A DNA stretch of 13,007 nucleotides from positions 1 to 13,007 of the forward strand of contig JAGCJE010000221.1 in the NCBI GenBank assembly GCA_017648225.1, written 5' to 3'. Positions 1-6,388 of the stretch are shown one piece after another. Position 1 is the first letter of the stretch. Every line of letters begins with the position of its first letter. Made by a program: the position numbers and the translations under genes. Below the pieces are notes generated by a model that was given only the letters and a program-made list of their open reading frames with translations, did no database searches and had not been told where the DNA came from. The stretch is from Kiritimatiellia bacterium (GTDB taxonomy: Bacteria; Verrucomicrobiota; Kiritimatiellia; RFP12; UBA1067).

Positions 1-60
1 AAGTGGGTCGCCAAGGAATATCGTAAGGGCTGGGATCCTTTTGAAGGGAGGTCTAAATAA
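1..60 (+). CDS. C-terminal end of a probable Gfo/Idh/MocA family oxidoreductase (partial)
   Basis: Only the last 19 codons and the TAA stop lie in the window. The frame reads from base 1 and ends in ..EYRKGWDPFEGRSK. This tail resembles the C-terminus of the complete oxidoreductase at 9821-11221, which ends in ..PAPRKGWEEFYRI; the shared RKGW(D/E)xF is the basis for the family call. The stop overlaps the next start by one base (TAATG), so the two genes are translationally coupled and probably work together. Nothing can be said about its N-terminus, export signal or substrate. The reading frame is well supported by the junction; the family call is an inference from a very short stretch. Confidence 0.5.
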   Translation, partial: KWVAKEYRKGWDPFEGRSK

Positions 61-1244
61 TGAAAAATTTGCTGTTTGCGGCTCTCGCCGCGGTTCTCGC
101 AGGCTGCGCGATTTCGCCCGATAAGGTTGAATGTTCCAAGTGGCAGCCTATCGGCAAGCGCAAAGCTAAGGTAGCGCTTTGGGGTATTGTCCATAACCAT
201 GCGCGCGGGAAGTTCGATGCGCTTCGCAAGCTTAAGGACGATTACGAAATCATCGGCTGGGTCGACGACTCCGACTCGAAGGCGATGCGTATGCAGGAGC
301 CTAACGTCGAATCGTATTCCGAGTGGCCCAAGCTCGATGGCGAGAAGCTTCTAAACCGTGAAATCGAATGCGACCTTATTGTGGTCGAGGTTTCCAACTC
401 TGAGCTTGTCGAGGTATCGACCAAGATCGCCAAGGCCGGTTATCCGATGCACATGGATAAGCCGCTCGGTGTCGATCAGGAGGGCTACGCTAAGATGTCG
501 AAAATCTGCGAGGAGCGCGGGATTCCTCTCCAGATCGGTTATATGTTCCGCTCAAACGAGGCGATCAACAAGATGGTTGAAATCGCCAAGAGCGGAATAT
601 TAGGAGAAATCTATTCTATCGACGCTGATCTCGATCACAGCTACGGCTATCCGAAGTATCCGAAATATGCTTCTCACTATCCGGGTGGAACGGCCTATCT
701 TTTAGCGTGTCACGCGATCGAATGGGCAATGCCGATTTTTGACGACGCTATGCCTCTTAAGACGTATTCGATAATCAAGCCCGCGCCGGGCGATCCTGAA
801 TGGGCTCAGACTCATTCCCTGACGATTATGGAATATCCGAGGGCGAATGCCGTATTCCGCGTCTGCTCGCGCGGCACCCAGCCTTGCCGACATATTCGCA
901 TTGATGGAACCAATGGCTCTATGGAGCTTGAGCCGATTGAAGATTTCCGCACGGTTAAGCACACGACGGGTCTTAACGAAGACGGTCTTTCGCGCGTTGA
1001 CAAGCTTGAGATAAAGATGTTCCTCAAGAAGGTCAATGATAAGGCTAAGGCCGCTGGTTATCGCGAAGGAATCAATCGTCTCGTCTTCAAGGTTCCTACC
1101 GACCGCTATGCCGGTCAGCTTAAGGAACTCGCTGAGATTATCCGCGGCGAAAAGCCGAATCCTCCCGGTCTTTACCTTCACGATCTTAAGGTTCATAAGG
1201 TTTCGCTTGACGCCTGCAACCTTAAAACTAAGGAAATATGGTAA
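60..1244 (+). CDS. Gfo/Idh/MocA family oxidoreductase-like lipoprotein
   Basis: A 394-residue protein with a Sec lipoprotein signal: basic start, hydrophobic core and lipobox LAGC (Cys16), so it should be lipid-anchored outside the cytoplasm. A Rossmann-like N-domain follows (about 36-155) with the superfamily sugar-site motif in the form MDKPLG (132-137; usually EKP). Next come GYMFRSNEAI (160-169), a CHAIEW segment (217-222) where the family has its catalytic-region His, and the usual C-terminal tail (RYAGQLKELAEIIRGE, 349-364). The family oxidises or epimerises sugars with tightly held NAD(P). Here the loop normally written GxGxxG reads WGIVHNHARG (41-50), so cofactor binding may be altered or lost. 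The start is set by GGGAGG at 46-51, eight bases upstream, and by the TAATG junction with the preceding gene. The beta-barrel gene overlaps its end. Family is secure; reaction and substrate are unknown. Confidence 0.85.
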   Translation: MKNLLFAALAAVLAGCAISPDKVECSKWQPIGKRKAKVALWGIVHNHARGKFDALRKLKDDYEIIGWVDDSDSKAMRMQEPNVESYSEWPKLDGEKLLNREIECDLIVVEVSNSELVEVSTKIAKAGYPMHMDKPLGVDQEGYAKMSKICEERGIPLQIGYMFRSNEAINKMVEIAKSGILGEIYSIDADLDHSYGYPKYPKYASHYPGGTAYLLACHAIEWAMPIFDDAMPLKTYSIIKPAPGDPEWAQTHSLTIMEYPRANAVFRVCSRGTQPCRHIRIDGTNGSMELEPIEDFRTVKHTTGLNEDGLSRVDKLEIKMFLKKVNDKAKAAGYREGINRLVFKVPTDRYAGQLKELAEIIRGEKPNPPGLYLHDLKVHKVSLDACNLKTKEIW

Positions 1245-2020
1245 CAGGAATCATCGCGGCGAGTCTTCTTACTCCATTTTTCCTCGAGGTGACGCCCGAG
1301 GTCCGCTCGACGTATCAGTCTCTTGGAAAAATAGTGGAAGACCGCCCGATGCAGGTTACGAACGTGCGCTTCGGATATGATTCGGGGCGCTTCGGACGTT
1401 TTGGAATCCGAAATTGGGATGTAAGTTCTCTGTCCGATAGACGCCATGATGCTCATCGTCATGCCGTTTATCATACCGAATTCGGCCCGACGTGGGATTT
1501 CGATTTTGATATCGCCGATGATTGGCGCCTTAAAACGGGTGTTACGAGATCATGGACGATGTATCGCGGATTCACCAATTCCAAGAGCGACAGAACATAT
1601 CATTGGTGGCAGGTCGATCAGTCGCTTGAAAATCCGTATCTCGTTCCGTTTTACAGAATGAGAAAGTGTTTTCGCGGCAATGACTACTTTTATTTTAAAG
1701 TCGGCTTAAGGCGAAAATTCGAGATGTTTGACGATGTTTATTTCACACCGTCGGTATTTGCAGAGGGCGGAAGTTCGCGCAATTTCGAACGTGTTATCGG
1801 AAAGAGGCCCGATGGCAGACATTGGGATGATGGAGTTTCGTCTCTCTCGTTGCGCTTGGAATTTTCCTGGCGATACAGTGATATGATGACGCTTTTCGCC
1901 TATGTCGAGCAGTATGAGGTTATCGGTTCCGACGAGCGTCGCATTAACGGCGAGAGTACATACCGATGTGCGCATAACGACTGGACGCACGGCGGTGTCG
2001 GCATGAGGTTGTCGTTCTGA
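1238..2020 (+). CDS. Predicted outer-membrane beta-barrel protein, family not recognised
   Basis: A 260-residue protein starting 7 bp inside the preceding oxidoreductase gene, with AAGGA at 1230-1234 just upstream, so translation is probably coupled. The N-terminus has a short hydrophobic stretch (4-16) that may be a minimal or atypical signal peptide. The rest is rich in Tyr, Trp, Phe, Arg and Asp, with alternating polar/aromatic segments typical of beta-strands (for example 84-108, 148-176, 201-226), and it ends in GGVGMRLSF. A terminal Phe in an amphipathic last strand is the usual outer-membrane assembly signal. I do not recognise a named family. An outer-membrane pore or structural protein serving the adjacent surface sugar enzymes is a plausible but unproven role. 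A soluble beta-rich protein is the alternative. Confidence 0.65.
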   Translation: MVTGIIAASLLTPFFLEVTPEVRSTYQSLGKIVEDRPMQVTNVRFGYDSGRFGRFGIRNWDVSSLSDRRHDAHRHAVYHTEFGPTWDFDFDIADDWRLKTGVTRSWTMYRGFTNSKSDRTYHWWQVDQSLENPYLVPFYRMRKCFRGNDYFYFKVGLRRKFEMFDDVYFTPSVFAEGGSSRNFERVIGKRPDGRHWDDGVSSLSLRLEFSWRYSDMMTLFAYVEQYEVIGSDERRINGESTYRCAHNDWTHGGVGMRLSF

Positions 2021-2053
2021 TGTTATGACATCTAATCCAGATTTAATTAAGTA

Positions 2054-2071
2054 AAAGGAAAATTAAGTATG
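2054..2071 (+). promoter_or_regulatory. Ribosome binding site and start of the tandem amidotransferase gene
   Basis: AAAAGGAA precedes the ATG at 2069 with about 9 bases between AGGA (2056-2059) and the start codon. The preceding 48-bp gap is AT-rich. I could not find a convincing -35/-10 pair in it, so the gene may be read through from upstream. Confidence 0.55.
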
Positions 2072-3610
2072 AATAAGTTCGTTTCACGAATTGTAATGGC
2101 AGTGACGGTTCTGCTGTTTGCGTCAGTTACAGCTCAAGGAGTTGTTACGCAGTCGGTTATCCGTGTTGGACTTGTTGACCAGTGTTCCTCAAAAGGCGTT
2201 GGCGAGAAATATATTTCCTTCGTCTCTCAGGGCGGATTCGAGCCCGTTGTTCTAAAGCACACGACCGATAAGGCGAAGATCGCTGAAATGGTAGCAGCGT
2301 GCGATTCGATCATACTTTGCGGCGGGGAGGATATTGAGCCTTCCAGGTATAACGAAAAGCCTTCTCCAAAACTCGGTAAGGTCAATACGGTCCGCGACGC
2401 GTGGGAGTATGCGGTTTTGGATGAAGCCGTAAAATTGCGCAAGCCGATTCTTGGCATTTGTCGCGGCTGTCAGATTTTGAACGTTTATTTCGGCGGGACT
2501 CTTTATCAGGATCTGCCTACCGAGTTTGAAGGGTGCGCGAGCGAAGGGCATAGGCTCGAAAATCAAGGCGAGCATTCGATTATCGCCGTACCTGGTTCGC
2601 GCTTCGCCGATTACACAGGCAAACTAAAAATGACCGTCAATTCGCGTCATCATCAGGCCGTAAAGAAACTTGGGCGCGGCTTTAAGGCTACGGCGCATTC
2701 GGCTGATGGAGTTGTCGAGGTTATCGAGAATACGGAGTATCCCGCGATCGGTGTTCAGTTCCATCCTGAGATGCTGGTATGCGACAAGGGCCGTAAGGAG
2801 TTTTTGAATCTTCTGCCGCGTCCACGGGTAAAAGCGGGACTTTATTGCGATAAGGGCAGTCGCGGCAAAAATGTCGTTTACTGGGCTAAGATACTTTCTG
2901 GCTCGCCTGATGTCGATGTTACCTTTCTTGATGGAAAGGACGTGCGCGAAGGTAAACTCGATGGTCTGGATATTCTCGTTATGCCGGGAGGTACGGGATT
3001 TGGGCAGTATGATTCGATGCTTGAAGAGGGTGCCGCCAAAATCCGTCAGTATCTGCGTAACGGCGGAAAGTATTTCGGCACATGTGCCGGACTCGCGGTT
3101 TTGATGAATGAGGATAAACGCATCGCGATTCTTCCCGTGGAGCGCATTCGCGGTCATTATATGCGCGGCGGAGGTGATTTGCAGGTTAAGTTTGAAGAGA
3201 AGTGGATTAAAGAGCTTTCGCTTACAAATAATCTTTATGCGATTCAATTCCACCACGGCCCTGTGCCGGTTCCGGGAAAATCAATTAAAGGCGTTAAAAT
3301 CGAAACCGTCGGCGTTTCTATGAACGCGATCGACGAAAAGGGCCAGATGAACGCATATCGCCGCGATTCGATGATTGGGACTGCCGCATTCTTGTATGCT
3401 ACCGTCGATAAGGGAGAGATTCTCGCGTGCAACTGCCATCCTGAGGGACGCGAAAGAACGCGCGACATCATTTCTGGCGTATTCAACCGTCTGACTGGTC
3501 GCCGTATTATTATGCCGAAGTTTACGCATTTTCCTAAAGAGTTTAAGTTTAAGGCTACAGGCCGCGACTCTGTTCTTAAGGGCTTGGAAGCGCTCAACAA
3601 GATGCAATGA
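2069..3610 (+). CDS. Exported tandem class I glutamine amidotransferase-like protein (PuuD/peptidase C26 + BPL_N-type domains)
   Basis: A 513-residue protein with a Sec signal peptide (1-22, cleavage probably near TAQG). Domain 1 (about 30-250) matches the gamma-glutamyl-GABA hydrolase (PuuD, peptidase C26) family: CGGEDIEPSRY (84-94), nucleophile motif GICRGCQ with Cys131, NSRHHQAV (191-198), and the catalytic His232-Glu234 in FHPE. Domain 2 (about 254-480) is a second flavodoxin-like GATase fold resembling the biotin-protein-ligase N-terminal type: MPGGTGFG (305-312), nucleophile GTCAGL with Cys339, and CHPEG with His457 and Glu459. Both triads look intact. PuuD enzymes cleave gamma-glutamyl amide bonds; the BPL_N domain has no settled reaction. 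An exported form could act on gamma-linked peptides such as peptidoglycan stems or gamma-glutamyl compounds, but this is inference. It stands alone between two blocks. Confidence 0.85.
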   Translation: MNKFVSRIVMAVTVLLFASVTAQGVVTQSVIRVGLVDQCSSKGVGEKYISFVSQGGFEPVVLKHTTDKAKIAEMVAACDSIILCGGEDIEPSRYNEKPSPKLGKVNTVRDAWEYAVLDEAVKLRKPILGICRGCQILNVYFGGTLYQDLPTEFEGCASEGHRLENQGEHSIIAVPGSRFADYTGKLKMTVNSRHHQAVKKLGRGFKATAHSADGVVEVIENTEYPAIGVQFHPEMLVCDKGRKEFLNLLPRPRVKAGLYCDKGSRGKNVVYWAKILSGSPDVDVTFLDGKDVREGKLDGLDILVMPGGTGFGQYDSMLEEGAAKIRQYLRNGGKYFGTCAGLAVLMNEDKRIAILPVERIRGHYMRGGGDLQVKFEEKWIKELSLTNNLYAIQFHHGPVPVPGKSIKGVKIETVGVSMNAIDEKGQMNAYRRDSMIGTAAFLYATVDKGEILACNCHPEGRERTRDIISGVFNRLTGRRIIMPKFTHFPKEFKFKATGRDSVLKGLEALNKMQ

Positions 3611-3646
3611 TTTTCAGATGTTTTGATAGGGTTAAAAATCTGAAAA
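3611..3646 (+). terminator. Possible transcription terminator (inverted repeat after the tandem amidotransferase gene)
   Basis: A perfect 9-bp inverted repeat, TTTTCAGAT (3611-3619) and ATCTGAAAA (3638-3646), begins directly after the stop codon. The loop is 18 bases, the stem is AT-rich, and no T-run follows, so as an intrinsic terminator it is weak. It could instead be a regulatory dyad. Confidence 0.25.
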
Positions 3647-3657
3647 AGCGATTCCTC

Positions 3658-3669
3658 TTCTGTACAGAA
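3658..3669. promoter_or_regulatory. Perfect 12-bp palindrome, possible operator
   Basis: TTCTGTACAGAA is a perfect palindrome about 75 bp upstream of the -10 box of the gpmI operon. Its half-site (TTCTG/CAGAA) recurs in the dyad at 3705-3716. The regulator is not identified. Confidence 0.3.
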
Positions 3670-3704
3670 TGAATAAAGGCAAAAGGGGAAAGGTGGGGAA
3701 ATTT

Positions 3705-3716
3705 CAGAATTTTCTG
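3705..3716. promoter_or_regulatory. Dyad CAGAA-TT-TTCTG next to the expected -35 position
   Basis: CAGAATTTTCTG has 5-bp inverted arms around two bases. It ends a few bases before the expected -35 position (about 3720-3725) of the downstream promoter, a usual place for an activator or repressor site. It shares half-sites, in inverted order, with the palindrome at 3658-3669. AT-rich sequence makes chance occurrence possible. Confidence 0.25.
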
Positions 3717-3719
3717 CGC

Positions 3720-3748
3720 TTCCATGAGGCGGCGGGATTTGGTATACT
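3720..3748 (+). promoter_or_regulatory. Extended -10 promoter for the gpmI operon
   Basis: TGGTATACT (3740-3748) matches the extended -10 pattern TGnTATAAT with one mismatch. The -35 region seventeen bases upstream (TTCCAT, 3720-3725) is a poor match, which is common for extended -10 promoters. The position, 65 bp before the gpmI start in the only long intergenic gap, supports it. Confidence 0.55.
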
Positions 3749-3762
3749 ATTCAATATTGAAT
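3749..3762. promoter_or_regulatory. Perfect 14-bp palindrome at the predicted transcription start, candidate operator
   Basis: ATTCAATATTGAAT is a perfect palindrome that begins at the base after the -10 box, so it should cover the transcription start. Its right arm also forms part of a direct repeat TGAATTT (3758-3764 and 3771-3777, 13-bp period). A repressor bound here would block initiation of the whole operon. No regulator is encoded in the window. Confidence 0.4.
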
Positions 3763-3796
3763 TTCATTCGTGAATTTAATTAAAAATAGAGTTCTT

Positions 3797-3804
3797 AAGG
3801 AGAT
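3797..3804 (+). promoter_or_regulatory. Strong Shine-Dalgarno for gpmI
   Basis: AAGGAGAT lies eight bases before the ATG at 3813 and fixes that start codon. It is one of the best Shine-Dalgarno matches in the window, consistent with the first gene of a highly expressed operon. Confidence 0.7.
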
Positions 3805-3812
3805 AAATAAAA

Positions 3813-5399
3813 ATGAGACCTGTAGTATTCATTATCCGTGACGGCTGGGGTGTTAACGATCGCAAAGACGGTAATAGCGTCTATGGCGCCAAAACGCCCG
3901 TTATCGATCAGATCCGTGCCCGTTATCCCCATTGTCTTCTCGACTGCTGCGGCGAGGCTGTAGGTCTTCCCGACGGCTACCAGGGTTCTTCTGAAGTGGG
4001 CCATCTCAATATGGGCGCCGGGCGCATCGTCGTTCAGGAATTGAAGCGCATTGACGACGGGCTCGCCTCCGGCGATCTCTTTAAGAACGAGAAGTGGAGT
4101 AATCTCATCAAGAACTGGAAGAAGAACAATTCCCAGTTCCATTTCTTCGGCCTTCTCCAGGACGAGGGCGTCCACGCCCATCAGGAGCATCTTTTTAAAC
4201 TCATGAAGCGTGCCCGCGCCGAATTCCCCGAGGGTAAGATCGTCGTTCATCCGTTCCTCGACGGCCGCGACACTCCGCCCAGATCAACGCTCGAGTATAT
4301 CGCCCGCCTTAAACAGGAGCTCGCTACGATAGGCAACGCCGTTATCGGAACGGCTATGGGCCGCTATTACGGTATGGACCGCGCGAAGAAGTACGCTCTT
4401 ACCGATACGGCTTACTCTTGCATCGTAGACTGCGTCGGAGAGCGAGTTAATTCGATTGAAGAGGCCGTCAAGCACGAGTACGAGACGGGCAAGACCCCCG
4501 ATAACACTCCCATGACCGACGAGTACATTCCCTGCTACGTCATCGGCGACTACGCCGGCATGCAGGACGGTGACGTCGTGATGCACACCAACTACCGTCA
4601 GGATCGCGCGATTCAGCTTACCCAGGCGTTTGTGTGCGACGATTACGCCGGTGTCCGCGCGCGTCGTCCCGCCGTAACCTTCCTCGGCTTCTCGCGTTAC
4701 TGGGATGAGTTCGAAGATTATCTTCTCGGTGCGGGAGGCTCCGGCGGCAGCATGGACAACCTCCTCGGTGAGGTTATATCCAAGGCCGGGCTTAAGCAGC
4801 TCCGCATCGCCGAAACGCAGAAGTTCCGCCATGTCACGAGCTTCTTTAACGGCAAGTCCACGACGCCTTCCGAGGGCGAGGATCAGGTCGACGTTCCGAG
4901 CCGTTTCGATCCCGCGACGTTCGCTTCCCACCCCGAGATGGACGCGTACACGGTTACCGACGAGCTTTTGAAGCGCCTTGAGAACAATCCCTACGGCTTT
5001 ATCGCGGTCAACTACGCCAACTGCGACATGGTCGGCCATACGGGCGATTTTGACGCTGCCAGGAAGGCTGTCGAGGTTACCGACGAGTGCATCGGAAAAC
5101 TTCTTCCGCGCCTCATGGAGCTCGACGCCCATGTTCTCATTTTCGCCGACCACGGCAATGCAGAGCAGATGGTCGACTACAAGTCCGGCCTCACGAAGAC
5201 GTCCCATACGCTCAATCTCGTCGAGTGCTTCTATGTCGCTAATGACGCCGCAGGCGTAAGGCTTACTCCGCTCGCCAAGCTTTCTGCCGTAGCTCCGACG
5301 GCTCTTCAGATGCTCGGAATTCCCGTGCCGCCGGAGATGACGACTCCTTCGCTACTTGCGGGTAAAGAGCCTTGGTCCAAGACTCAGCTGAACGTCTAA
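3813..5399 (+). CDS. gpmI: 2,3-bisphosphoglycerate-independent phosphoglycerate mutase
   Basis: Cytoplasmic glycolytic enzyme interconverting 3- and 2-phosphoglycerate through a phosphoserine intermediate with two Mn ions. The 528 residues match the usual length of about 510-550. Visible motifs are the N-terminal metal Asp in RDGWG (Asp10), catalytic Ser60 in GSSEVGHLNMGAGR, HPFLDGRDTPP (146-156), GRYYGMDR (183-190), YRQDR (261-265), KFRHVTSFFNG (337-347), Asp405 and His409 in CDMVGHTG, Asp446 and His447 in DHGNAE, and His465 in TSHTLN. All ligand positions appear present. Small deviations from the common form are Ser59 where Asn is usual (GNSEVGH) and Tyr-Gln at 56-57. First gene of the operon. 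Its stop overlaps the amidase start by one base (TAATG). Confidence 0.97.
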   Translation: MRPVVFIIRDGWGVNDRKDGNSVYGAKTPVIDQIRARYPHCLLDCCGEAVGLPDGYQGSSEVGHLNMGAGRIVVQELKRIDDGLASGDLFKNEKWSNLIKNWKKNNSQFHFFGLLQDEGVHAHQEHLFKLMKRARAEFPEGKIVVHPFLDGRDTPPRSTLEYIARLKQELATIGNAVIGTAMGRYYGMDRAKKYALTDTAYSCIVDCVGERVNSIEEAVKHEYETGKTPDNTPMTDEYIPCYVIGDYAGMQDGDVVMHTNYRQDRAIQLTQAFVCDDYAGVRARRPAVTFLGFSRYWDEFEDYLLGAGGSGGSMDNLLGEVISKAGLKQLRIAETQKFRHVTSFFNGKSTTPSEGEDQVDVPSRFDPATFASHPEMDAYTVTDELLKRLENNPYGFIAVNYANCDMVGHTGDFDAARKAVEVTDECIGKLLPRLMELDAHVLIFADHGNAEQMVDYKSGLTKTSHTLNLVECFYVANDAAGVRLTPLAKLSAVAPTALQMLGIPVPPEMTTPSLLAGKEPWSKTQLNV

Positions 5400-6388
5400 T
5401 GCGGCGTCTTTTAGTTTCGATTGCGTTTGCGTTACTCGCTGCGTCGGTCATGGCCGGCGTTAGCGTGAGCAAACGCTATCGGAGCGAGCGCAACAAAGAG
5501 CGTGAGGCGAGGAAGTCGACCGAGTTTATAATTCTTCATACGACCGAAGCCGCCGAAAAGAGTTCTTTGAGGCATGTTTCCGAAAGAGGGCTCTGCCATT
5601 ATTGCGTAACACCTTCGGGAGCTATCTATCAGATTATCGACCGCCATCGTGTTGCGTTCCATGCCGGGTGTTCGATGTGGAACAAGAAAGAGGAGATCGA
5701 TAAATATTCGATCGGTATCGAGTGCGTCGGCTATCACGATAAGGTTATGCCGCGCAAGCAGCTTAACGCGATTCGCGATCTGGTCGCGGAACTTCAGTCG
5801 ATATACGGTATTCCCGACGACAAGGTTTTGACACACAGCCAGGTTGCCTTCGGCGAGAAGAACAAATGGCAGAAACATCGCCATCGCGGGCGCAAGCGTT
5901 GCGGGATGCTGTTCGCGATGCCGAGCGTACGAGGCGTTCTTAAGCTCGACTCCCGCCCGGCGTTCGATCCCGACGTAAAGGCGAAGCGACTTATCGTCGC
6001 CGATAAATATCTTAACAGTGCCTTGTACGGTTCTTTGGATACTATGGTAAAAACATACGGCAAGGCGACGATAAAAAAGGTCGATCCGACAAAATCCAAA
6101 CTCGTAAAGGTTGATCCGAAAAAGAAGGGTATATCCGGTGAGGTTAATTCCCGTCCAGCTTCCTCCAAGTTTAAAACTATTCCCCAGTCGGTTGCCGAAT
6201 TGAACGCCCAGGGCTTCAAAGCCGTCGGTGTTGTTTCCAAAAAGAACCTACCGTTGAACATTGTCGGAAAACATTGGAATTCAAAGGATACTTATTATTC
6301 GATCCGCGGTCGTGTCATTCCCGGCAACATCGTTAATCCGAAGCGGTTTGAGGATGGTATGACGATATGGAGAAAGCCAACGAAATGA
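5399..6388 (+). CDS. Exported N-acetylmuramoyl-L-alanine amidase, PGRP/amidase_2 type
   Basis: A 329-residue protein starting at the ATG that overlaps the gpmI stop. An in-frame TTG at 5372 would add nine residues ahead of a good signal peptide (MRRLL.. to about Ala19) and is rejected. The catalytic domain (about 41-175) resembles AmpD/PGRP zinc amidases, which cut the MurNAc-L-Ala bond of peptidoglycan. Features are His47 in ILHTTE, CHYCVTPSGAIYQIID (66-81), FHAG (87-90), Glu108 in IGIECVG, His146 in THSQ, and GRKRCG with Lys166 and Cys168. The likely zinc ligands are His47, His146 and Cys168; Cys instead of Asp is the PGRP/T7-lysozyme variant. About twelve basic residues are inserted between THSQVAFG and GRKRCG. 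A Lys-rich linker (222-245) leads to an unassigned C-terminal domain (about 258-325). No clear Shine-Dalgarno is seen, so translation is probably coupled to gpmI. Confidence 0.85.
   Translation: MRRLLVSIAFALLAASVMAGVSVSKRYRSERNKEREARKSTEFIILHTTEAAEKSSLRHVSERGLCHYCVTPSGAIYQIIDRHRVAFHAGCSMWNKKEEIDKYSIGIECVGYHDKVMPRKQLNAIRDLVAELQSIYGIPDDKVLTHSQVAFGEKNKWQKHRHRGRKRCGMLFAMPSVRGVLKLDSRPAFDPDVKAKRLIVADKYLNSALYGSLDTMVKTYGKATIKKVDPTKSKLVKVDPKKKGISGEVNSRPASSKFKTIPQSVAELNAQGFKAVGVVSKKNLPLNIVGKHWNSKDTYYSIRGRVIPGNIVNPKRFEDGMTIWRKPTK

Noticed and set aside
2019..2032. A small hairpin GATGT-TATG-ACATC after the beta-barrel gene as a terminator
   Set aside because: Only five base pairs, AT-rich and without a T-run; too weak to call.
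2021..2068. A promoter for the tandem amidotransferase gene in the 48-bp gap
   Set aside because: ATGACA and TTTAAT are present, but the spacing (11 bp) is wrong for a sigma-70 promoter, and AT-rich sequence gives such matches easily.
2624..3256. A 210-codon minus-strand open frame opposite the tandem amidotransferase gene
   Set aside because: It lies wholly within a gene whose two active-site domains are clear. It has no recognisable domain and no promising ribosome binding site.
4284..5207. A 307-codon open frame on the minus strand opposite gpmI
   Set aside because: gpmI on the plus strand is unambiguous with all catalytic motifs. The antisense frame encodes no recognisable motif and is a by-product of codon bias.
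5372..5398. A nine-residue N-terminal extension of the amidase from a TTG codon
   Set aside because: It would overlap gpmI and place residues ahead of a good signal peptide. The ATG at 5399 forms a TAATG junction.
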